A stretch of 38,670 nt of DNA from Clostridia bacterium. Its GTDB lineage: Bacteria; Bacillota; Clostridia; Oscillospirales; Acutalibacteraceae. The notes below the pieces were generated by a model that searched no databases, was not told the DNA's origin, and worked only from the letters and a program-made list of their open reading frames with translations. The stretch covers positions 1 through 38,670 of the forward strand of contig JAFQKX010000083.1 in NCBI GenBank assembly GCA_017414705.1, read 5' to 3'. Below are positions 29,255 to 37,740 of the stretch, piece by piece (positions within the stretch are counted from its first letter, which is position 1; each line of letters begins with the position of its first letter). The position numbers and the translations under genes are program-made.

Positions 29255-31645
29255 TTATTGACGCAGTGTAGCGCCTGCAGCCTCCAGCTTTTTGATGATC
29301 TTGGCGGTTGCGCGTTCGATCTGCTCGTCAGTCAGCGTAGCCTCTGCCGAACGCAGCACCGCACGGAAGGCAACACTCTTCATGCCCTGCGGGATCTGAG
29401 AGCCCTCGTAAACATCAAACAGCTCTACTTTTTCGCACAACTTTCCGGCGCCCTCGCGAATGGCATCCTCCAAGGTTCCCACGGGAGTTTCAGCGGTGCA
29501 AAGCAGTGCAAAGTCACGCAGCACGGGCGGGAATTTGGGCAGGGGACGGTAGAGGATCTGCTTTTGAACCACCTGATACAATGCATCCAGCTTGAGCTCC
29601 GCTACGTAGCATCTGGTGTCGATTCCGTAGGCTTGTGCCACTTTGGGATGCACTTCGCCGAATACTGCAACCGTAGCATCGCCAAGCAGCACCTTCGCTT
29701 GACGGCCGGGATGCAGATACGGCTCGTCACTGCGTTCGTAACGGCAAACGGCACCGCAGACCTTCAATACCTGCTCAAGCAAGCCCTTGAGAGTGAAGAA
29801 ATCCTCTCCCTCGCCGTACAAGCCGATACACATGGTAGCAAGCTCTTGCGGCTGCTCGGTCAGCGGAAATTCCTTGGCGACAAAGCGTTTGCTGATTTCA
29901 AACAAGCGAGCGGCTTCGTTTTTGTTATTATAGTTGGTTGCAAGTACCGTCAGCATGCTGGTTACCAACTGCGTGCGCATAACCGAATATTCTTCACCCA
30001 ACGGATTGAGCAGACGGATCTGCTGCAGGCGGCGATCCTCAGCATTCAGGTGCAGCGCGTCAATGGCTTTGCTGCTGATAAACGAATAGGTCGTGATCTC
30101 GTTGAGACCGTTGCCCAGCAGCACCTGCTTCATAGCGTTGTTTTTCTTGCGCTCGGGCAAGATGTTACCGCGGCAGACCGTGCCGGTCATCGGCGTGCCG
30201 ATGATGTGATCGTAACCGTAGATTCGCATGACTTCTTCCGCCAGATCTGCACGACCTTCAATATCGTCGCGGATCGAGGGAATACGGCAGGTCAGCATAT
30301 CACCGTCCAGCGTTGCCTGCAGATCCAAACGGCAGAGAATATCCAACATGGTCTCGGCGGGAATGTCCAGACCCAACAGAGCGTTGATGCTGCTGGCGGT
30401 TGCCTTCAGTTCGCGGCGCTCGGGCAGGCCTTCGTTTTTGTCGATCACGCCGTCCAGAATCTCTCCGCATCCCAATTCGTCGATCAGAGCCAAGGCACGG
30501 TTCATGGCAAATTCTACGTTGTTGATGTCGGTGCCGCGCTCGTAGCGTCCGCTCGATTCGGTGCGCAGACCCAACGCGCGGGAGGTGCGGCGGACGTTGT
30601 CGCGGCGGAATTTAGCGCTTTCCAGGAACAGATCGACGGTGTCGTCCTTGATCTCGCTGTTGAGACCGCCCATAATACCAGCCAGACAGGACGGCTTTTC
30701 GGCGTCGGCAATGACCAGCATCTCTGCCGTCAGCTCGTGATCGTTGCCGTCCAGCGTCACGATATGCTCGCCTGCATCGGCGTTTCGGACAATAATATGA
30801 TGCCCCGCAATGTCGCGCATATCAAATGCGTGCATAGGTTGGCCCGTCTCCAGCATCACAAAGTTCGTGATGTCAACGATGTTGTTGATGGGACGCATAC
30901 CGGCGGCCTTGAGGCAACGCTTCATCCATTCGGGGGATTCCGCGATCTTCAGATTGCGTACCGCGCGACCCATGTAACGCGGGCAGCAGTCGACGTTGAG
31001 CACGTCTACCTTCATAATATCGTGGATACTGCCGCCGCTGACGCGGTAATCACAGCTCGGAGCACGGAATTCGGTCTTGAGCACTACGCTAACCTCACGT
31101 GCCACGCCCAAAACGCTCTGGCAGTCGGGGCGATTTGCCGTGATCTTAAAATCGATCACGTAATCAAATAAACCCAACACCTCGCGCAGATCGGTGCCGA
31201 TGGGATAATCGCCCTTGAGGATCATAATGCCGTTGACCTCAGCACCGGGATAATCACAATCCTTCAGACATAATTCTTCGCCCGAGCATAGCATACCGTT
31301 GGAGGGCAGCCCGCGCAGCTTTCCGTTTTTGATGACCATGCCGTTGGGCAGGTGGGAATTGTGTAATGCAGCAGGGACAAAAGCACCCTCAAATACGTTT
31401 TGTGCACCGGTGATGATCTGAACGTCCTCGCCACTGCCCACGTCCATGGTGCAGATCTGCAAGTGATCCGAATCGGGATGGGGAACGATCTTCTTGATCT
31501 GTGCTACCACCACGTTGTCCATGGTGTCGGCAAGATTTTCGATGCTTTCCACCTCAAATCCCGCCATAACCATTTTATCGCAAAATTCTTGTACGGGAAG
31601 CGTGATATCAACGTATCGCTTCAACCAATTTAATGAAATCTTCAT
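29255..31645 (-). CDS. pheT: Phenylalanine--tRNA ligase beta subunit
   Basis: A 796-residue PheT. The N-terminus MKISLNWLKRYVD is typical. In order: an EMAP/tRNA-binding domain (about 40-150), B3/4 editing domain (about 200-390, with NIVDITNFVMLETGQPMHAFD), B5 domain (about 395-475), the inactive class II core-like region (475-690) and the C-terminal FDX-ACB anticodon-binding domain (PLPKFPPVLRDFALLC to the end). It forms an alpha2-beta2 enzyme with PheS and edits mischarged Tyr-tRNA-Phe. GGAGGAAG precedes the ATG at 31645. It follows pheS by 18 bp under the Phe T-box. Confidence 0.97.
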   Translation of the reverse strand: MKISLNWLKRYVDITLPVQEFCDKMVMAGFEVESIENLADTMDNVVVAQIKKIVPHPDSDHLQICTMDVGSGEDVQIITGAQNVFEGAFVPAALHNSHLPNGMVIKNGKLRGLPSNGMLCSGEELCLKDCDYPGAEVNGIMILKGDYPIGTDLREVLGLFDYVIDFKITANRPDCQSVLGVAREVSVVLKTEFRAPSCDYRVSGGSIHDIMKVDVLNVDCCPRYMGRAVRNLKIAESPEWMKRCLKAAGMRPINNIVDITNFVMLETGQPMHAFDMRDIAGHHIIVRNADAGEHIVTLDGNDHELTAEMLVIADAEKPSCLAGIMGGLNSEIKDDTVDLFLESAKFRRDNVRRTSRALGLRTESSGRYERGTDINNVEFAMNRALALIDELGCGEILDGVIDKNEGLPERRELKATASSINALLGLDIPAETMLDILCRLDLQATLDGDMLTCRIPSIRDDIEGRADLAEEVMRIYGYDHIIGTPMTGTVCRGNILPERKKNNAMKQVLLGNGLNEITTYSFISSKAIDALHLNAEDRRLQQIRLLNPLGEEYSVMRTQLVTSMLTVLATNYNNKNEAARLFEISKRFVAKEFPLTEQPQELATMCIGLYGEGEDFFTLKGLLEQVLKVCGAVCRYERSDEPYLHPGRQAKVLLGDATVAVFGEVHPKVAQAYGIDTRCYVAELKLDALYQVVQKQILYRPLPKFPPVLRDFALLCTAETPVGTLEDAIREGAGKLCEKVELFDVYEGSQIPQGMKSVAFRAVLRSAEATLTDEQIERATAKIIKKLEAAGATLRQ

Positions 31646-31663
31646 ATTGCTTCCTCCTGACAA

Positions 31664-32683
31664 TCAGAACTGTTCCAGAAAACGAATATCGTTTTCAAAC
31701 AACAGACGAATGTCGCTGATCTTGTAACGGGTCGTGGTCAAACGGTCTAAGCCGATACCGAATGCAAAGCCCGAATATTCTTCGGGATCGATGCCGCATT
31801 CCGACAGCACGTGCGGATGTACCATGCCGGCACCCAAAATTTCGATCCAACCGCTGCCCTTGCAGACACGGCAGCCCTTGCCGCCGCATTCCGAGCAGGA
31901 AACGTCCACCTCAACCGACGGCTCGGTAAATGGGAAGAAGGAGGGGCGGAATTTCACCTTGGTCTCGGGACCGTAAATTTCGTGTGCGAATTGCTCCAGT
32001 GTTCCCTTGAGATCGCACATGGTGATGCCTTTGTCCACAACAAGACCTTCCACCTGATGGAATACGGGGGAGTGGGTCGCGTCCACCTCGTCGGCGCGGA
32101 ATACGCGGCCGGGGCAGATGATGCGGATGGGAGGCTTGCGCTTTTTCATGGTGCGGATCTGTGCTGCGGAGGTCTGGGTGCGCAGCAACAGGTTTTCGCC
32201 CAAATAGAAGGTGTCCTGCATATCGCGTGCGGGATGATCCGCCGGTACGTTGAGTGCCTCAAAGTTGTAATAATCGGTCTCCACCTCGGGACCGTCCACA
32301 ACGTCAAATCCCATGGACTGGAAAATGTCGATCAGATCGTCCAACACCGTATTGAGCGGGTGCAAACGGCCTTGCTTGTTGGATTTTCCGGGCATGGTGA
32401 TGTCCAAGGCCTCGGCAGCCAGCTTTTGCTCGATCGCTTTTTCCTTGATGATCTCCAGCTTTTCGCGTACGGCAGTCTCGATCTGTGCGCGTACCTCGTT
32501 TGCCATTTGTCCTACAACGGGACGTTCCTCGGCAGACAAAGAGCCCATCTGCTTGAGAATGGCAGTCAATTCTCCTTTTTTACCAAGATAACGAACCTTG
32601 AGTTCCTCGGCCTCCTGCTGCGTCTGTACCGACTGTGTTGCGGTCAGCGCTTCCTGCAGGATCGCTTGCAGCTTTTCTTTCAT
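31664..32683 (-). CDS. pheS: Phenylalanine--tRNA ligase alpha subunit
   Basis: A 339-residue PheS carrying the catalytic class II core that charges tRNA-Phe. It has an N-terminal coiled-coil (about 1-85), then [21 protein letters not shown], the motif 2 region [23 protein letters not shown], the Firmicute-type [14 protein letters not shown] cysteine cluster, and motif 3 [16 protein letters not shown]. Length is normal (about 340). The ATG at 32683 has GGAGG 7 nt upstream; an upstream in-frame ATG lies within the T-box leader and is not used. Confidence 0.97.
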   Translation of the reverse strand: MKEKLQAILQEALTATQSVQTQQEAEELKVRYLGKKGELTAILKQMGSLSAEERPVVGQMANEVRAQIETAVREKLEIIKEKAIEQKLAAEALDITMPGKSNKQGRLHPLNTVLDDLIDIFQSMGFDVVDGPEVETDYYNFEALNVPADHPARDMQDTFYLGENLLLRTQTSAAQIRTMKKRKPPIRIICPGRVFRADEVDATHSPVFHQVEGLVVDKGITMCDLKGTLEQFAHEIYGPETKVKFRPSFFPFTEPSVEVDVSCSECGGKGCRVCKGSGWIEILGAGMVHPHVLSECGIDPEEYSGFAFGIGLDRLTTTRYKISDIRLLFENDIRFLEQF

Positions 32684-32699
32684 CTTGTAACCTCCAAAA

Positions 32700-32945
32700 A
32701 TAAAAAATGCTTCTGTCCCAAAAAGGGACGAAGCATATAACTCCGCGGTACCACCCTGATTTTTGCATAAGAGCAAACACTCTGTCGACGATAACGGTGC
32801 CTGACCGTCGCAGCCTACTGAAAAAACTTGTTGAGCCGCGCCGCTCCGGGGCGAACTTCATCTGCGCTCCTGCTGCCTCCGCTTTCAGCCTTGACGGAGA
32901 CTCTCTGAAAACAGTTTTGTGCGAAAACTACTTTCCCCTTCATTG
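32700..32945 (-). promoter_or_regulatory. T-box leader, Phe specifier
   Basis: A T-box riboswitch before pheST, read on the minus strand. The Stem I base pairs GGGG with CCCC; the specifier codon TTC (32853-32855) precedes the CCCC arm. The conserved T-box AGGGTGGTACCGCGG is at 32744-32757. The terminator, ATGCTTCGTCCC with its complement and a T run, occupies 32699-32737. Uncharged tRNA-Phe would induce pheST. Confidence 0.94.
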
Positions 32946-32956
32946 CGTTTACCAGT

Positions 32957-32986
32957 ATATAATAACACAAAAAAACAAAATTTCAA
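32957..32986 (-). promoter_or_regulatory. Probable promoter of the Phe T-box operon
   Basis: On the minus strand TTGAAA, 18 bp, TTATAT; TATACT 3 bp further on is an alternative -10. Confidence 0.5.
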
Positions 32987-33003
32987 CCTTTTTTTAAAAT
33001 TGT

Positions 33004-33032
33004 TTGTTTTTCTTTTGCCGCTGTGTTATACT
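33004..33032 (+). promoter_or_regulatory. SigmaA-type promoter for the gene at 33066
   Basis: TTGTTT, 17 bp, TATACT. Confidence 0.65.
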
Positions 33033-33065
33033 GAATAAAAATAAACAGAAGGAAGAGAATGCCTC

Positions 33066-33632
33066 GTGAATCCCTATCAATTTTCCAGAACGGAAACCCT
33101 CTTTCAAAAAAATCAAAGTCCCCAAGAAAAGAAAATGATCGTATTGCTTTGGACGGTGTCGGGCTTGTTGGCAGTGGTGTTGGCTTTTTTGGCATATTTG
33201 CTGATGAACGTCGGCTCGGTTTTTTGGATCGCTGCAGCGTTCCTGATTTTGTTGGATCTGTATGCCGCAAACCGTCTGTCCTCGCGTTTTTACATCGAAT
33301 TTGAATATTCGCTGAAGGATCACGATTTTGACGTTGCCAAGATCGTAGCGCGCAGCGACCGAACGGAATTGGTTTCGCTGGATATGCGATCGGTGACCGA
33401 GCTTGGCCGCTATCGAGCGGGACAGAGCTTACCCAAGGCGCAAAGCTATGCCAAAACCTGGATTGACGAGCAGTCTGAGAACCTTTGGTATTTGGTGTTT
33501 GAAAACGAGGATGGCAGCAGCGGCTGCTTGGTGCTTGAGCCGAATGAAAAGGTGCTGCGGCATATGAGCCATTTTATTCCGCGCTCGGTTTCAAAAACAT
33601 TGTTGGACGGTTATCGCAATGAAGATGAATGA
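33066..33632 (+). CDS. Two-helix membrane protein, unknown
   Basis: A 188-residue protein: a polar N-terminus (1-23), two close hydrophobic segments (about 24-47 and 51-68) and a soluble C-terminal domain (about 75-188) rich in mixed strands and helices (FYIEFEYSLKDHDFDVAKIVARSDRTELVSLDM, LWYLVFENEDGSSGCLVLEP). The layout recalls PH-domain-like membrane proteins of Firmicutes, but I cannot confirm that. The start is the GTG at 33066, 8 nt after GGAAGAG. Its end overlaps nnrD by 14 bp, suggesting coupled translation. Confidence 0.72.
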   Translation: MNPYQFSRTETLFQKNQSPQEKKMIVLLWTVSGLLAVVLAFLAYLLMNVGSVFWIAAAFLILLDLYAANRLSSRFYIEFEYSLKDHDFDVAKIVARSDRTELVSLDMRSVTELGRYRAGQSLPKAQSYAKTWIDEQSENLWYLVFENEDGSSGCLVLEPNEKVLRHMSHFIPRSVSKTLLDGYRNEDE

Positions 33633-34506
33633 AAATATAACCACCCTGCAGGAGGTCGTTTCCTGCTTTCCTGCCAGAAAACAAGATTCCCATAAGGGCG
33701 ATTACGGCAAAGCCCTTTTGAGCGTTGGCAGCTACGGTATGTGCGGTGCCGCCGTGATGGCTGCCGCGGCCTGCGCACGCAGCGGTGCGGGTTTGGTTCG
33801 TGTTGCCGTGCCGCAATGTATTTATCCCATCGCTGCACCAGCACTGCCCGATGCCGTTTTTCTGCCTCTGCAGCAAAACGAACAGGGAAGCATCAGTGCC
33901 TCGCAGATGAAGGAGTTGATAGCGGCAGCGGAGCAAAGCGATGCCGTCCTTTTCGGCTGCGGATGCCGCAATAATATTGATACCGAAATGCTGGTACGCG
34001 CCCTTTGTGCACAAGAACTGCGGCTGATTTTGGATGCCGATGGCATAAATGCCCTGCATCGCGATATAAATGTATTGAGAGACAGCTCAGCAGACCTGAT
34101 CCTGACTCCGCACGTAGGCGAGTTTTCCCGCTTGACCGGATGTTCCGCAGAGAAAATTGCAGAAAACCGTGTTCGGCTGGCAGGCGAATTTGCCGTTCAA
34201 AACCAAGTTGTTTTGGTGCTCAAAGGATATCATACCGTGATTGCCGCACCGGACGGCAGGATCCGTATCAATCCTACCGGAAATCCTGGCATGGCGCGCG
34301 GAGGCAGCGGTGACGTTTTGGCGGGGATCCTGACTGCTTTGGTTGCGCAGGGCATCCCCTCGTTTGAGGCAGCGGTCAGTGCGGTGTATCTGCACGGCAT
34401 GGCAGGCGACCTTGCCGCGCAACGGCGTTCACAGCAAGCAATGCTGGCAAGTGATCTGATCGACAGTCTCTGTGAGGTGTTTCTCAAGATTGAATCGGAG
34501 CGGTGA
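33619..34506 (+). CDS. nnrD: ADP-dependent (S)-NAD(P)H-hydrate dehydratase
   Basis: A 295-residue ribokinase-like enzyme that repairs damaged NADHX and NADPHX using ADP. Motifs: SHKGDYGKALLSVGSYGMCGAAVMAA, LILDADGINAL, LTPHVGEFSRLTG and the catalytic NPTGNPGMARGGSGDVLAGILTA (GSGD). The epimerase domain (NnrE), often fused at the N-terminus, is absent and no nnrE is adjacent. The start is the ATG at 33619, or the in-frame ATG at 33625; neither has a strong ribosome site, consistent with coupling to the upstream gene. Confidence 0.93.
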   Translation: MKMNENITTLQEVVSCFPARKQDSHKGDYGKALLSVGSYGMCGAAVMAAAACARSGAGLVRVAVPQCIYPIAAPALPDAVFLPLQQNEQGSISASQMKELIAAAEQSDAVLFGCGCRNNIDTEMLVRALCAQELRLILDADGINALHRDINVLRDSSADLILTPHVGEFSRLTGCSAEKIAENRVRLAGEFAVQNQVVLVLKGYHTVIAAPDGRIRINPTGNPGMARGGSGDVLAGILTALVAQGIPSFEAAVSAVYLHGMAGDLAAQRRSQQAMLASDLIDSLCEVFLKIESER

Positions 34507-34511
34507 TCTTG

Positions 34512-35024
34512 ATGAAACTTTTTTCGAAAACGGTCTGTGCATTCTGTGCGGCCGTTTTTCTTTTTTTAACGGGTTGCGCACGCGCAGGCAGCGATGACGA
34601 TTTCACGGGATTGACTACCTCTTTTTCTTTGCAAGCGCAAGCTACCTATCATAAGGAAAAGGTTGTCTTTTCGCTGACCCGAACGGCACGCAGTATCTAC
34701 CGTTTTGAGTTTTCCGAAACGGATCTTTTGCGCGAACTAACGGTTTCGCTCAACGGTGACGAGGTTACCATGGAATACGACGGGATCACCCGCAATGCGT
34801 CGATCTCTCAACTGCCGCAGACCGGGATAGTGACAGCCATCCCTGCCATCATCGACCTTACAGATCTTGCCAAGACTGCACGGTATGACAAGCAAAGCGA
34901 TACTTATCGGATTGCCGATACCGCCGCATTTGGCGAATTTACTGCAACCGTCTGTGCGAAAACCAATCTTCCGTTGAAGCTGAGCGCACCCTCGATCGAC
35001 TTGACGGTGATTTTTGAACAGTGA
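34512..35024 (+). CDS. Putative lipoprotein, unknown function
   Basis: A 170-residue exported protein beginning MKLFSKTVCAFCAAVFLFLTGCA, with the lipobox LTGC. The mature part is beta-rich (TTSFSLQAQATYHKEKVVFSLTRTARSIYRFEFSETDLLRELTVSLNGDEVTMEYDGI) and ends SAPSIDLTVIFEQ, resembling small LolA-like or sporulation lipoprotein folds in strand pattern only. The ATG at 34512 is 5 bp after the nnrD stop; an in-frame GTG at 34503 overlaps that stop. It is probably the last gene of the 33066-35024 operon and is followed by a strong terminator. Confidence 0.75.
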   Translation: MKLFSKTVCAFCAAVFLFLTGCARAGSDDDFTGLTTSFSLQAQATYHKEKVVFSLTRTARSIYRFEFSETDLLRELTVSLNGDEVTMEYDGITRNASISQLPQTGIVTAIPAIIDLTDLAKTARYDKQSDTYRIADTAAFGEFTATVCAKTNLPLKLSAPSIDLTVIFEQ

Positions 35025-35053
35025 CAAGCCTTGACGCGCTCTCATACAATGAA

Positions 35054-35080
35054 TTGAGAAAAGCTTTTCTCAACGTTTTT
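35054..35080 (+). terminator. Rho-independent terminator
   Basis: A perfect 20-bp palindrome, TTGAGAAAAG plus CTTTTCTCAA, then CG and six T. Confidence 0.85.
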
Positions 35081-35082
35081 TA

Positions 35083-35115
35083 TGTCCGTATGATTAAATC
35101 GACTCCCGACGGACA
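35083..35115. promoter_or_regulatory. Inverted repeat upstream of mazF
   Basis: TGTCCGT (35083-35089) and ACGGACA (35109-35115) are perfect inverted repeats 19 bp apart, within the 74-bp space between the terminator and the mazF start. Possible operator or RNA hairpin. Confidence 0.4.
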
Positions 35116-35154
35116 ACAATAAAGACACCAGCATAAATTGGGAGTGTGAAAAAT

Positions 35155-35502
35155 ATGACAGTCAGACGGGGAGATATTTATTATGCCGATCTCAGCCCTG
35201 TCGTCGGTTCCGAACAAGGTGGCATCCGACCGGTTTTGATCGTGCAAAACGACGTAGGCAACAAATACAGCCCAACCGTCATCGCTGCTGCCATTACCAG
35301 CCAAAGCGATAAAGCAAATCTGCCCACGCACATCCGCGTGACCACCCAAGGCTCAGGCCTGACCAAGGACTCCATCGTCCTGCTCGAACAGGTCAGAACG
35401 CTCGATAAACGCCGCCTTAAAGAGAAAATGGGAACCTTGGACAAAAACTCCATGGGGCTTGTCGATCAAGCTCTGTCGATCAGCTTCGGCCTGAACATAT
35501 AA
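35155..35502 (+). CDS. mazF: MazF/PemK-family endoribonuclease toxin (EndoA-like)
   Basis: A 115-residue mRNA interferase. It opens [31 protein letters not shown], the MazF core with the catalytic Arg in GGIRPV, followed by [10 protein letters not shown] and the Thr-rich strand [30 protein letters not shown]. It is close to EndoA of Bacillus, which cuts single-stranded RNA at UACAU. No antitoxin gene (EndoAI/MazE type) is upstream or downstream, which is unusual. The ATG at 35155 has GGGAG 10 nt upstream. A strong terminator follows. Confidence 0.95.
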   Translation: MTVRRGDIYYADLSPVVGSEQGGIRPVLIVQNDVGNKYSPTVIAAAITSQSDKANLPTHIRVTTQGSGLTKDSIVLLEQVRTLDKRRLKEKMGTLDKNSMGLVDQALSISFGLNI

Positions 35503-35529
35503 ATACTGCTCGGGCCTGTTGGGCTTGAA

Positions 35530-35563
35530 GATAAAACCGCTAAAAGCGGTTTTATCTTTTTTT
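35530..35563 (+). terminator. Terminator of mazF
   Basis: GATAAAACCGC pairs perfectly with GCGGTTTTATC around TAAAA, then seven T. Confidence 0.95.
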
Positions 35564-35574
35564 GTGTGCTGCGG

Positions 35575-35603
35575 TTGACTTTGCGCTCAAAAAAAGGTAT
35601 ACT
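35575..35603 (+). promoter_or_regulatory. SigmaA-type promoter for the PfkB gene
   Basis: TTGACT, 17 bp, TATACT. Confidence 0.85.
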
Positions 35604-35638
35604 TGACGCAAACCATGAACCTTAAAAGGAGGAAGAAT

Positions 35639-36550
35639 ATGATTTATACCGTTACGTTCAATCCTGCACTCGATTATGTGATGCAGGCAGATGTGTTTGT
35701 GCTGGGAAGTTTCAATCGCGCAAACGGTGAAACGTTTTATGCAGGGGGAAAAGGCATTAACGTTTCCTGGGTGTTGCGCGAGCTGCAGCAGGACACCGTA
35801 GCACTTGGCTTTGTGGGCGGATTCACCGGCGAGGAGCTTGTCCGCTTGCTGTCCGAACAGCAGATTCCGTGTGATTTTCTGCGTCTCAAAGAGGGGAATA
35901 CCCGCATTAACGTCAAGATCAAATCTCATCAGGAGACCGAATTGAATGCAAAAGGTCCTGCCATTACCGACCGCGATTTTAATGCGCTGCTCGAACAACT
36001 CAACGCCTTACAAGCGGGAGATACCTTGGTGCTTTCGGGCAATGCAGGCGCTTCGGCACCTAAGGATAGCTACGCACGCATTATGCGCCATCTGCAGGGC
36101 AGGGGGATTCGCTTTGTTGTGGATACGACGGGCGAGACTCTGCAAGAGGTCATTTCGTTGCATCCGTTTTTGATCAAGCCCAATCACCACGAGCTCGGAG
36201 AGCTGTTTTCGGTCACCCTGACCAATCACGGAGAAATTGAAGAATACGCCCGTCGCTTGCAGCTAATGGGCGCCCAAAACGTCTTGGTCTCCATGGCGGG
36301 AGACGGAGCCTTGTTGGTGGATGAAAACGGCATTGTCAGACGCTGCACCGCACCCAAGGGTAAGGTGCGCAATTCCGTCGGCGCGGGCGATTCCATGGTG
36401 GCGGGATTTTTGACCGGATACCTGCAGGGCGGCGATTACGATTACGCCTTGCGCATGGGCACCGCCTGCGGCAGTGCCACGGCATTCTCCGAAGGTCTTG
36501 CCGACCGTGCAACCGTTATGCGTTTGTTGGCAGAAATTAAAAGTTTTTAA
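35639..36550 (+). CDS. pfkB: 1-phosphofructokinase family hexose kinase
   Basis: A 303-residue PfkB-fold kinase phosphorylating fructose-1-phosphate (or tagatose-6-phosphate) with ATP. It starts MIYTVTFNPALDYVM with the AGGKGINVSWVL substrate loop, then FVVDTTGETL, KPNHHELGEL and the catalytic VGAGDSMVAGFLTGY (GAGD). Length is normal. The ATG has a strong AAAAGGAGGAAG site. No fructose PTS or DeoR regulator is next to it, so the substrate is not certain. mutY follows 21 bp later, probably by readthrough on the same transcript. Confidence 0.92.
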   Translation: MIYTVTFNPALDYVMQADVFVLGSFNRANGETFYAGGKGINVSWVLRELQQDTVALGFVGGFTGEELVRLLSEQQIPCDFLRLKEGNTRINVKIKSHQETELNAKGPAITDRDFNALLEQLNALQAGDTLVLSGNAGASAPKDSYARIMRHLQGRGIRFVVDTTGETLQEVISLHPFLIKPNHHELGELFSVTLTNHGEIEEYARRLQLMGAQNVLVSMAGDGALLVDENGIVRRCTAPKGKVRNSVGAGDSMVAGFLTGYLQGGDYDYALRMGTACGSATAFSEGLADRATVMRLLAEIKSF

Positions 36551-36571
36551 GATCGGACGGAATCCAATTCT

Positions 36572-37636
36572 ATGAAAAAAGATCAGAACGCTTTACCGCC
36601 TCGGTTGTGCGAGTTATTATTAGCGTGGTACGACCGCAATCAGCGCGTGTTGCCTTGGAGAGAAAATACCGACCCTTACCGTGTTTGGGTGTCTGAGATC
36701 ATGCTGCAGCAGACCCGTGTGGAGGCCGTCATTCCGTACTATGAACGGTTTTTGTCGACACTTCCTACCGTTGAGGCTCTGGCAAATGCAGACGAACAGC
36801 TGCTCATGAAGCTGTGGGAGGGGCTCGGCTATTACACCCGCGTGCGCAATCTGCAAAAGAGCGCTCGCGTCATCTGCGAACAGTATGGCGGCGTATTTCC
36901 GTCCACCTTTGAACAGATCCGTTCGTTGCCCGGTATCGGAGATTATACTGCGGGTGCTATCTCGTCGATCGCGTTTGAATTGCCCACCCCTGCAGTAGAC
37001 GGTAACGTTCTGCGTGTGCTCTCACGCGTCACCGCCGATGACCGTAATATTGACGATGCGGCGCTCAAAAAAGAATATACCGAGCGTCTGCGGGCGATCT
37101 ATCCTGTTGCCAAACGCGGAGATTTTACTCAAAGCCTGATGGAACTCGGCGCCATCGTCTGTCTTCCCAACGGAGAACCCAAGTGCTCCCATTGCCCTCT
37201 GAAGAGTATCTGTCAAGCACATTTGCAGGGCAGGGAAATGGAGCTCCCCGTTCGAACGCCAAAGAAATCCCGAAAAAAGCAGCAAATGACGGTGTTTTTG
37301 CTGAAACGCGGCGACAGTATCGCGCTTTGCAAGCGTTCCTCCGTCGGCTTGCTTTCGGGTATGTGGGAATTTCCCAATACCGACGGCTTCTTAACGCGTC
37401 AGCAGGCAGAGGAATGGCTGCGGCAGCGCGGCGTCACACTCGAAAGCCTGCGATCGGCAGGAAAAGCCAAGCATATTTTCAGCCATATCGAGTGGGATAT
37501 GAAAGTATGGCTTGCTGAGTGCAACTGCCTTGGAAAGCAGTTTGAAATCGTTACACAACGACAGCTCAATGACCACGTCGCCTTACCTACGGCATTTGGT
37601 CAGTTGGTTCCTTTTTTGAAAAAAGAAGGAGAATGA
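36572..37636 (+). CDS. mutY: A/G-specific adenine glycosylase
   Basis: A 354-residue DNA repair enzyme that removes adenine paired with 8-oxoguanine. It has the catalytic Glu42 in WVSEIMLQQTRV, the helix-hairpin-helix LPGIGDYTAGAISSIAF with the following Asp in PAVDGNVLRVLSR, the 4Fe-4S cluster CLPNGEPKCSHCPLKSIC (C-x7-C-x2-C-x5-C), and a C-terminal NUDIX-like domain (about 232-350) that recognises 8-oxoG. Length is normal (about 350). The ribosome site is weak (GGACGG). Confidence 0.96.
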   Translation: MKKDQNALPPRLCELLLAWYDRNQRVLPWRENTDPYRVWVSEIMLQQTRVEAVIPYYERFLSTLPTVEALANADEQLLMKLWEGLGYYTRVRNLQKSARVICEQYGGVFPSTFEQIRSLPGIGDYTAGAISSIAFELPTPAVDGNVLRVLSRVTADDRNIDDAALKKEYTERLRAIYPVAKRGDFTQSLMELGAIVCLPNGEPKCSHCPLKSICQAHLQGREMELPVRTPKKSRKKQQMTVFLLKRGDSIALCKRSSVGLLSGMWEFPNTDGFLTRQQAEEWLRQRGVTLESLRSAGKAKHIFSHIEWDMKVWLAECNCLGKQFEIVTQRQLNDHVALPTAFGQLVPFLKKEGE

Positions 37637-37657
37637 CAGAAAATTATCAATCTTCTA

Positions 37658-37686
37658 TTGACGATTCCGAGTTTTTTCGGTATAAT
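37658..37686 (+). promoter_or_regulatory. SigmaA-type promoter for the fucO-like gene
   Basis: TTGACG, 17 bp, perfect TATAAT. Confidence 0.88.
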
Positions 37687-37740
37687 AAAAATATCAAACG
37701 GCTTCGTGCCGAAAAGATCAATACATGGGAGGCTGTTTTT

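Noticed and set aside
29258-31171. Very long plus-strand open frame opposite pheT
   Set aside because: It is fully antisense to an unmistakable PheT, has no ribosome site, and its protein reads as low-quality mixed sequence; it is a shadow of codon bias.
35025-35154. Antitoxin gene for MazF
   Set aside because: The interval holds a terminator and an inverted repeat but no frame with a start, ribosome site and reasonable length.
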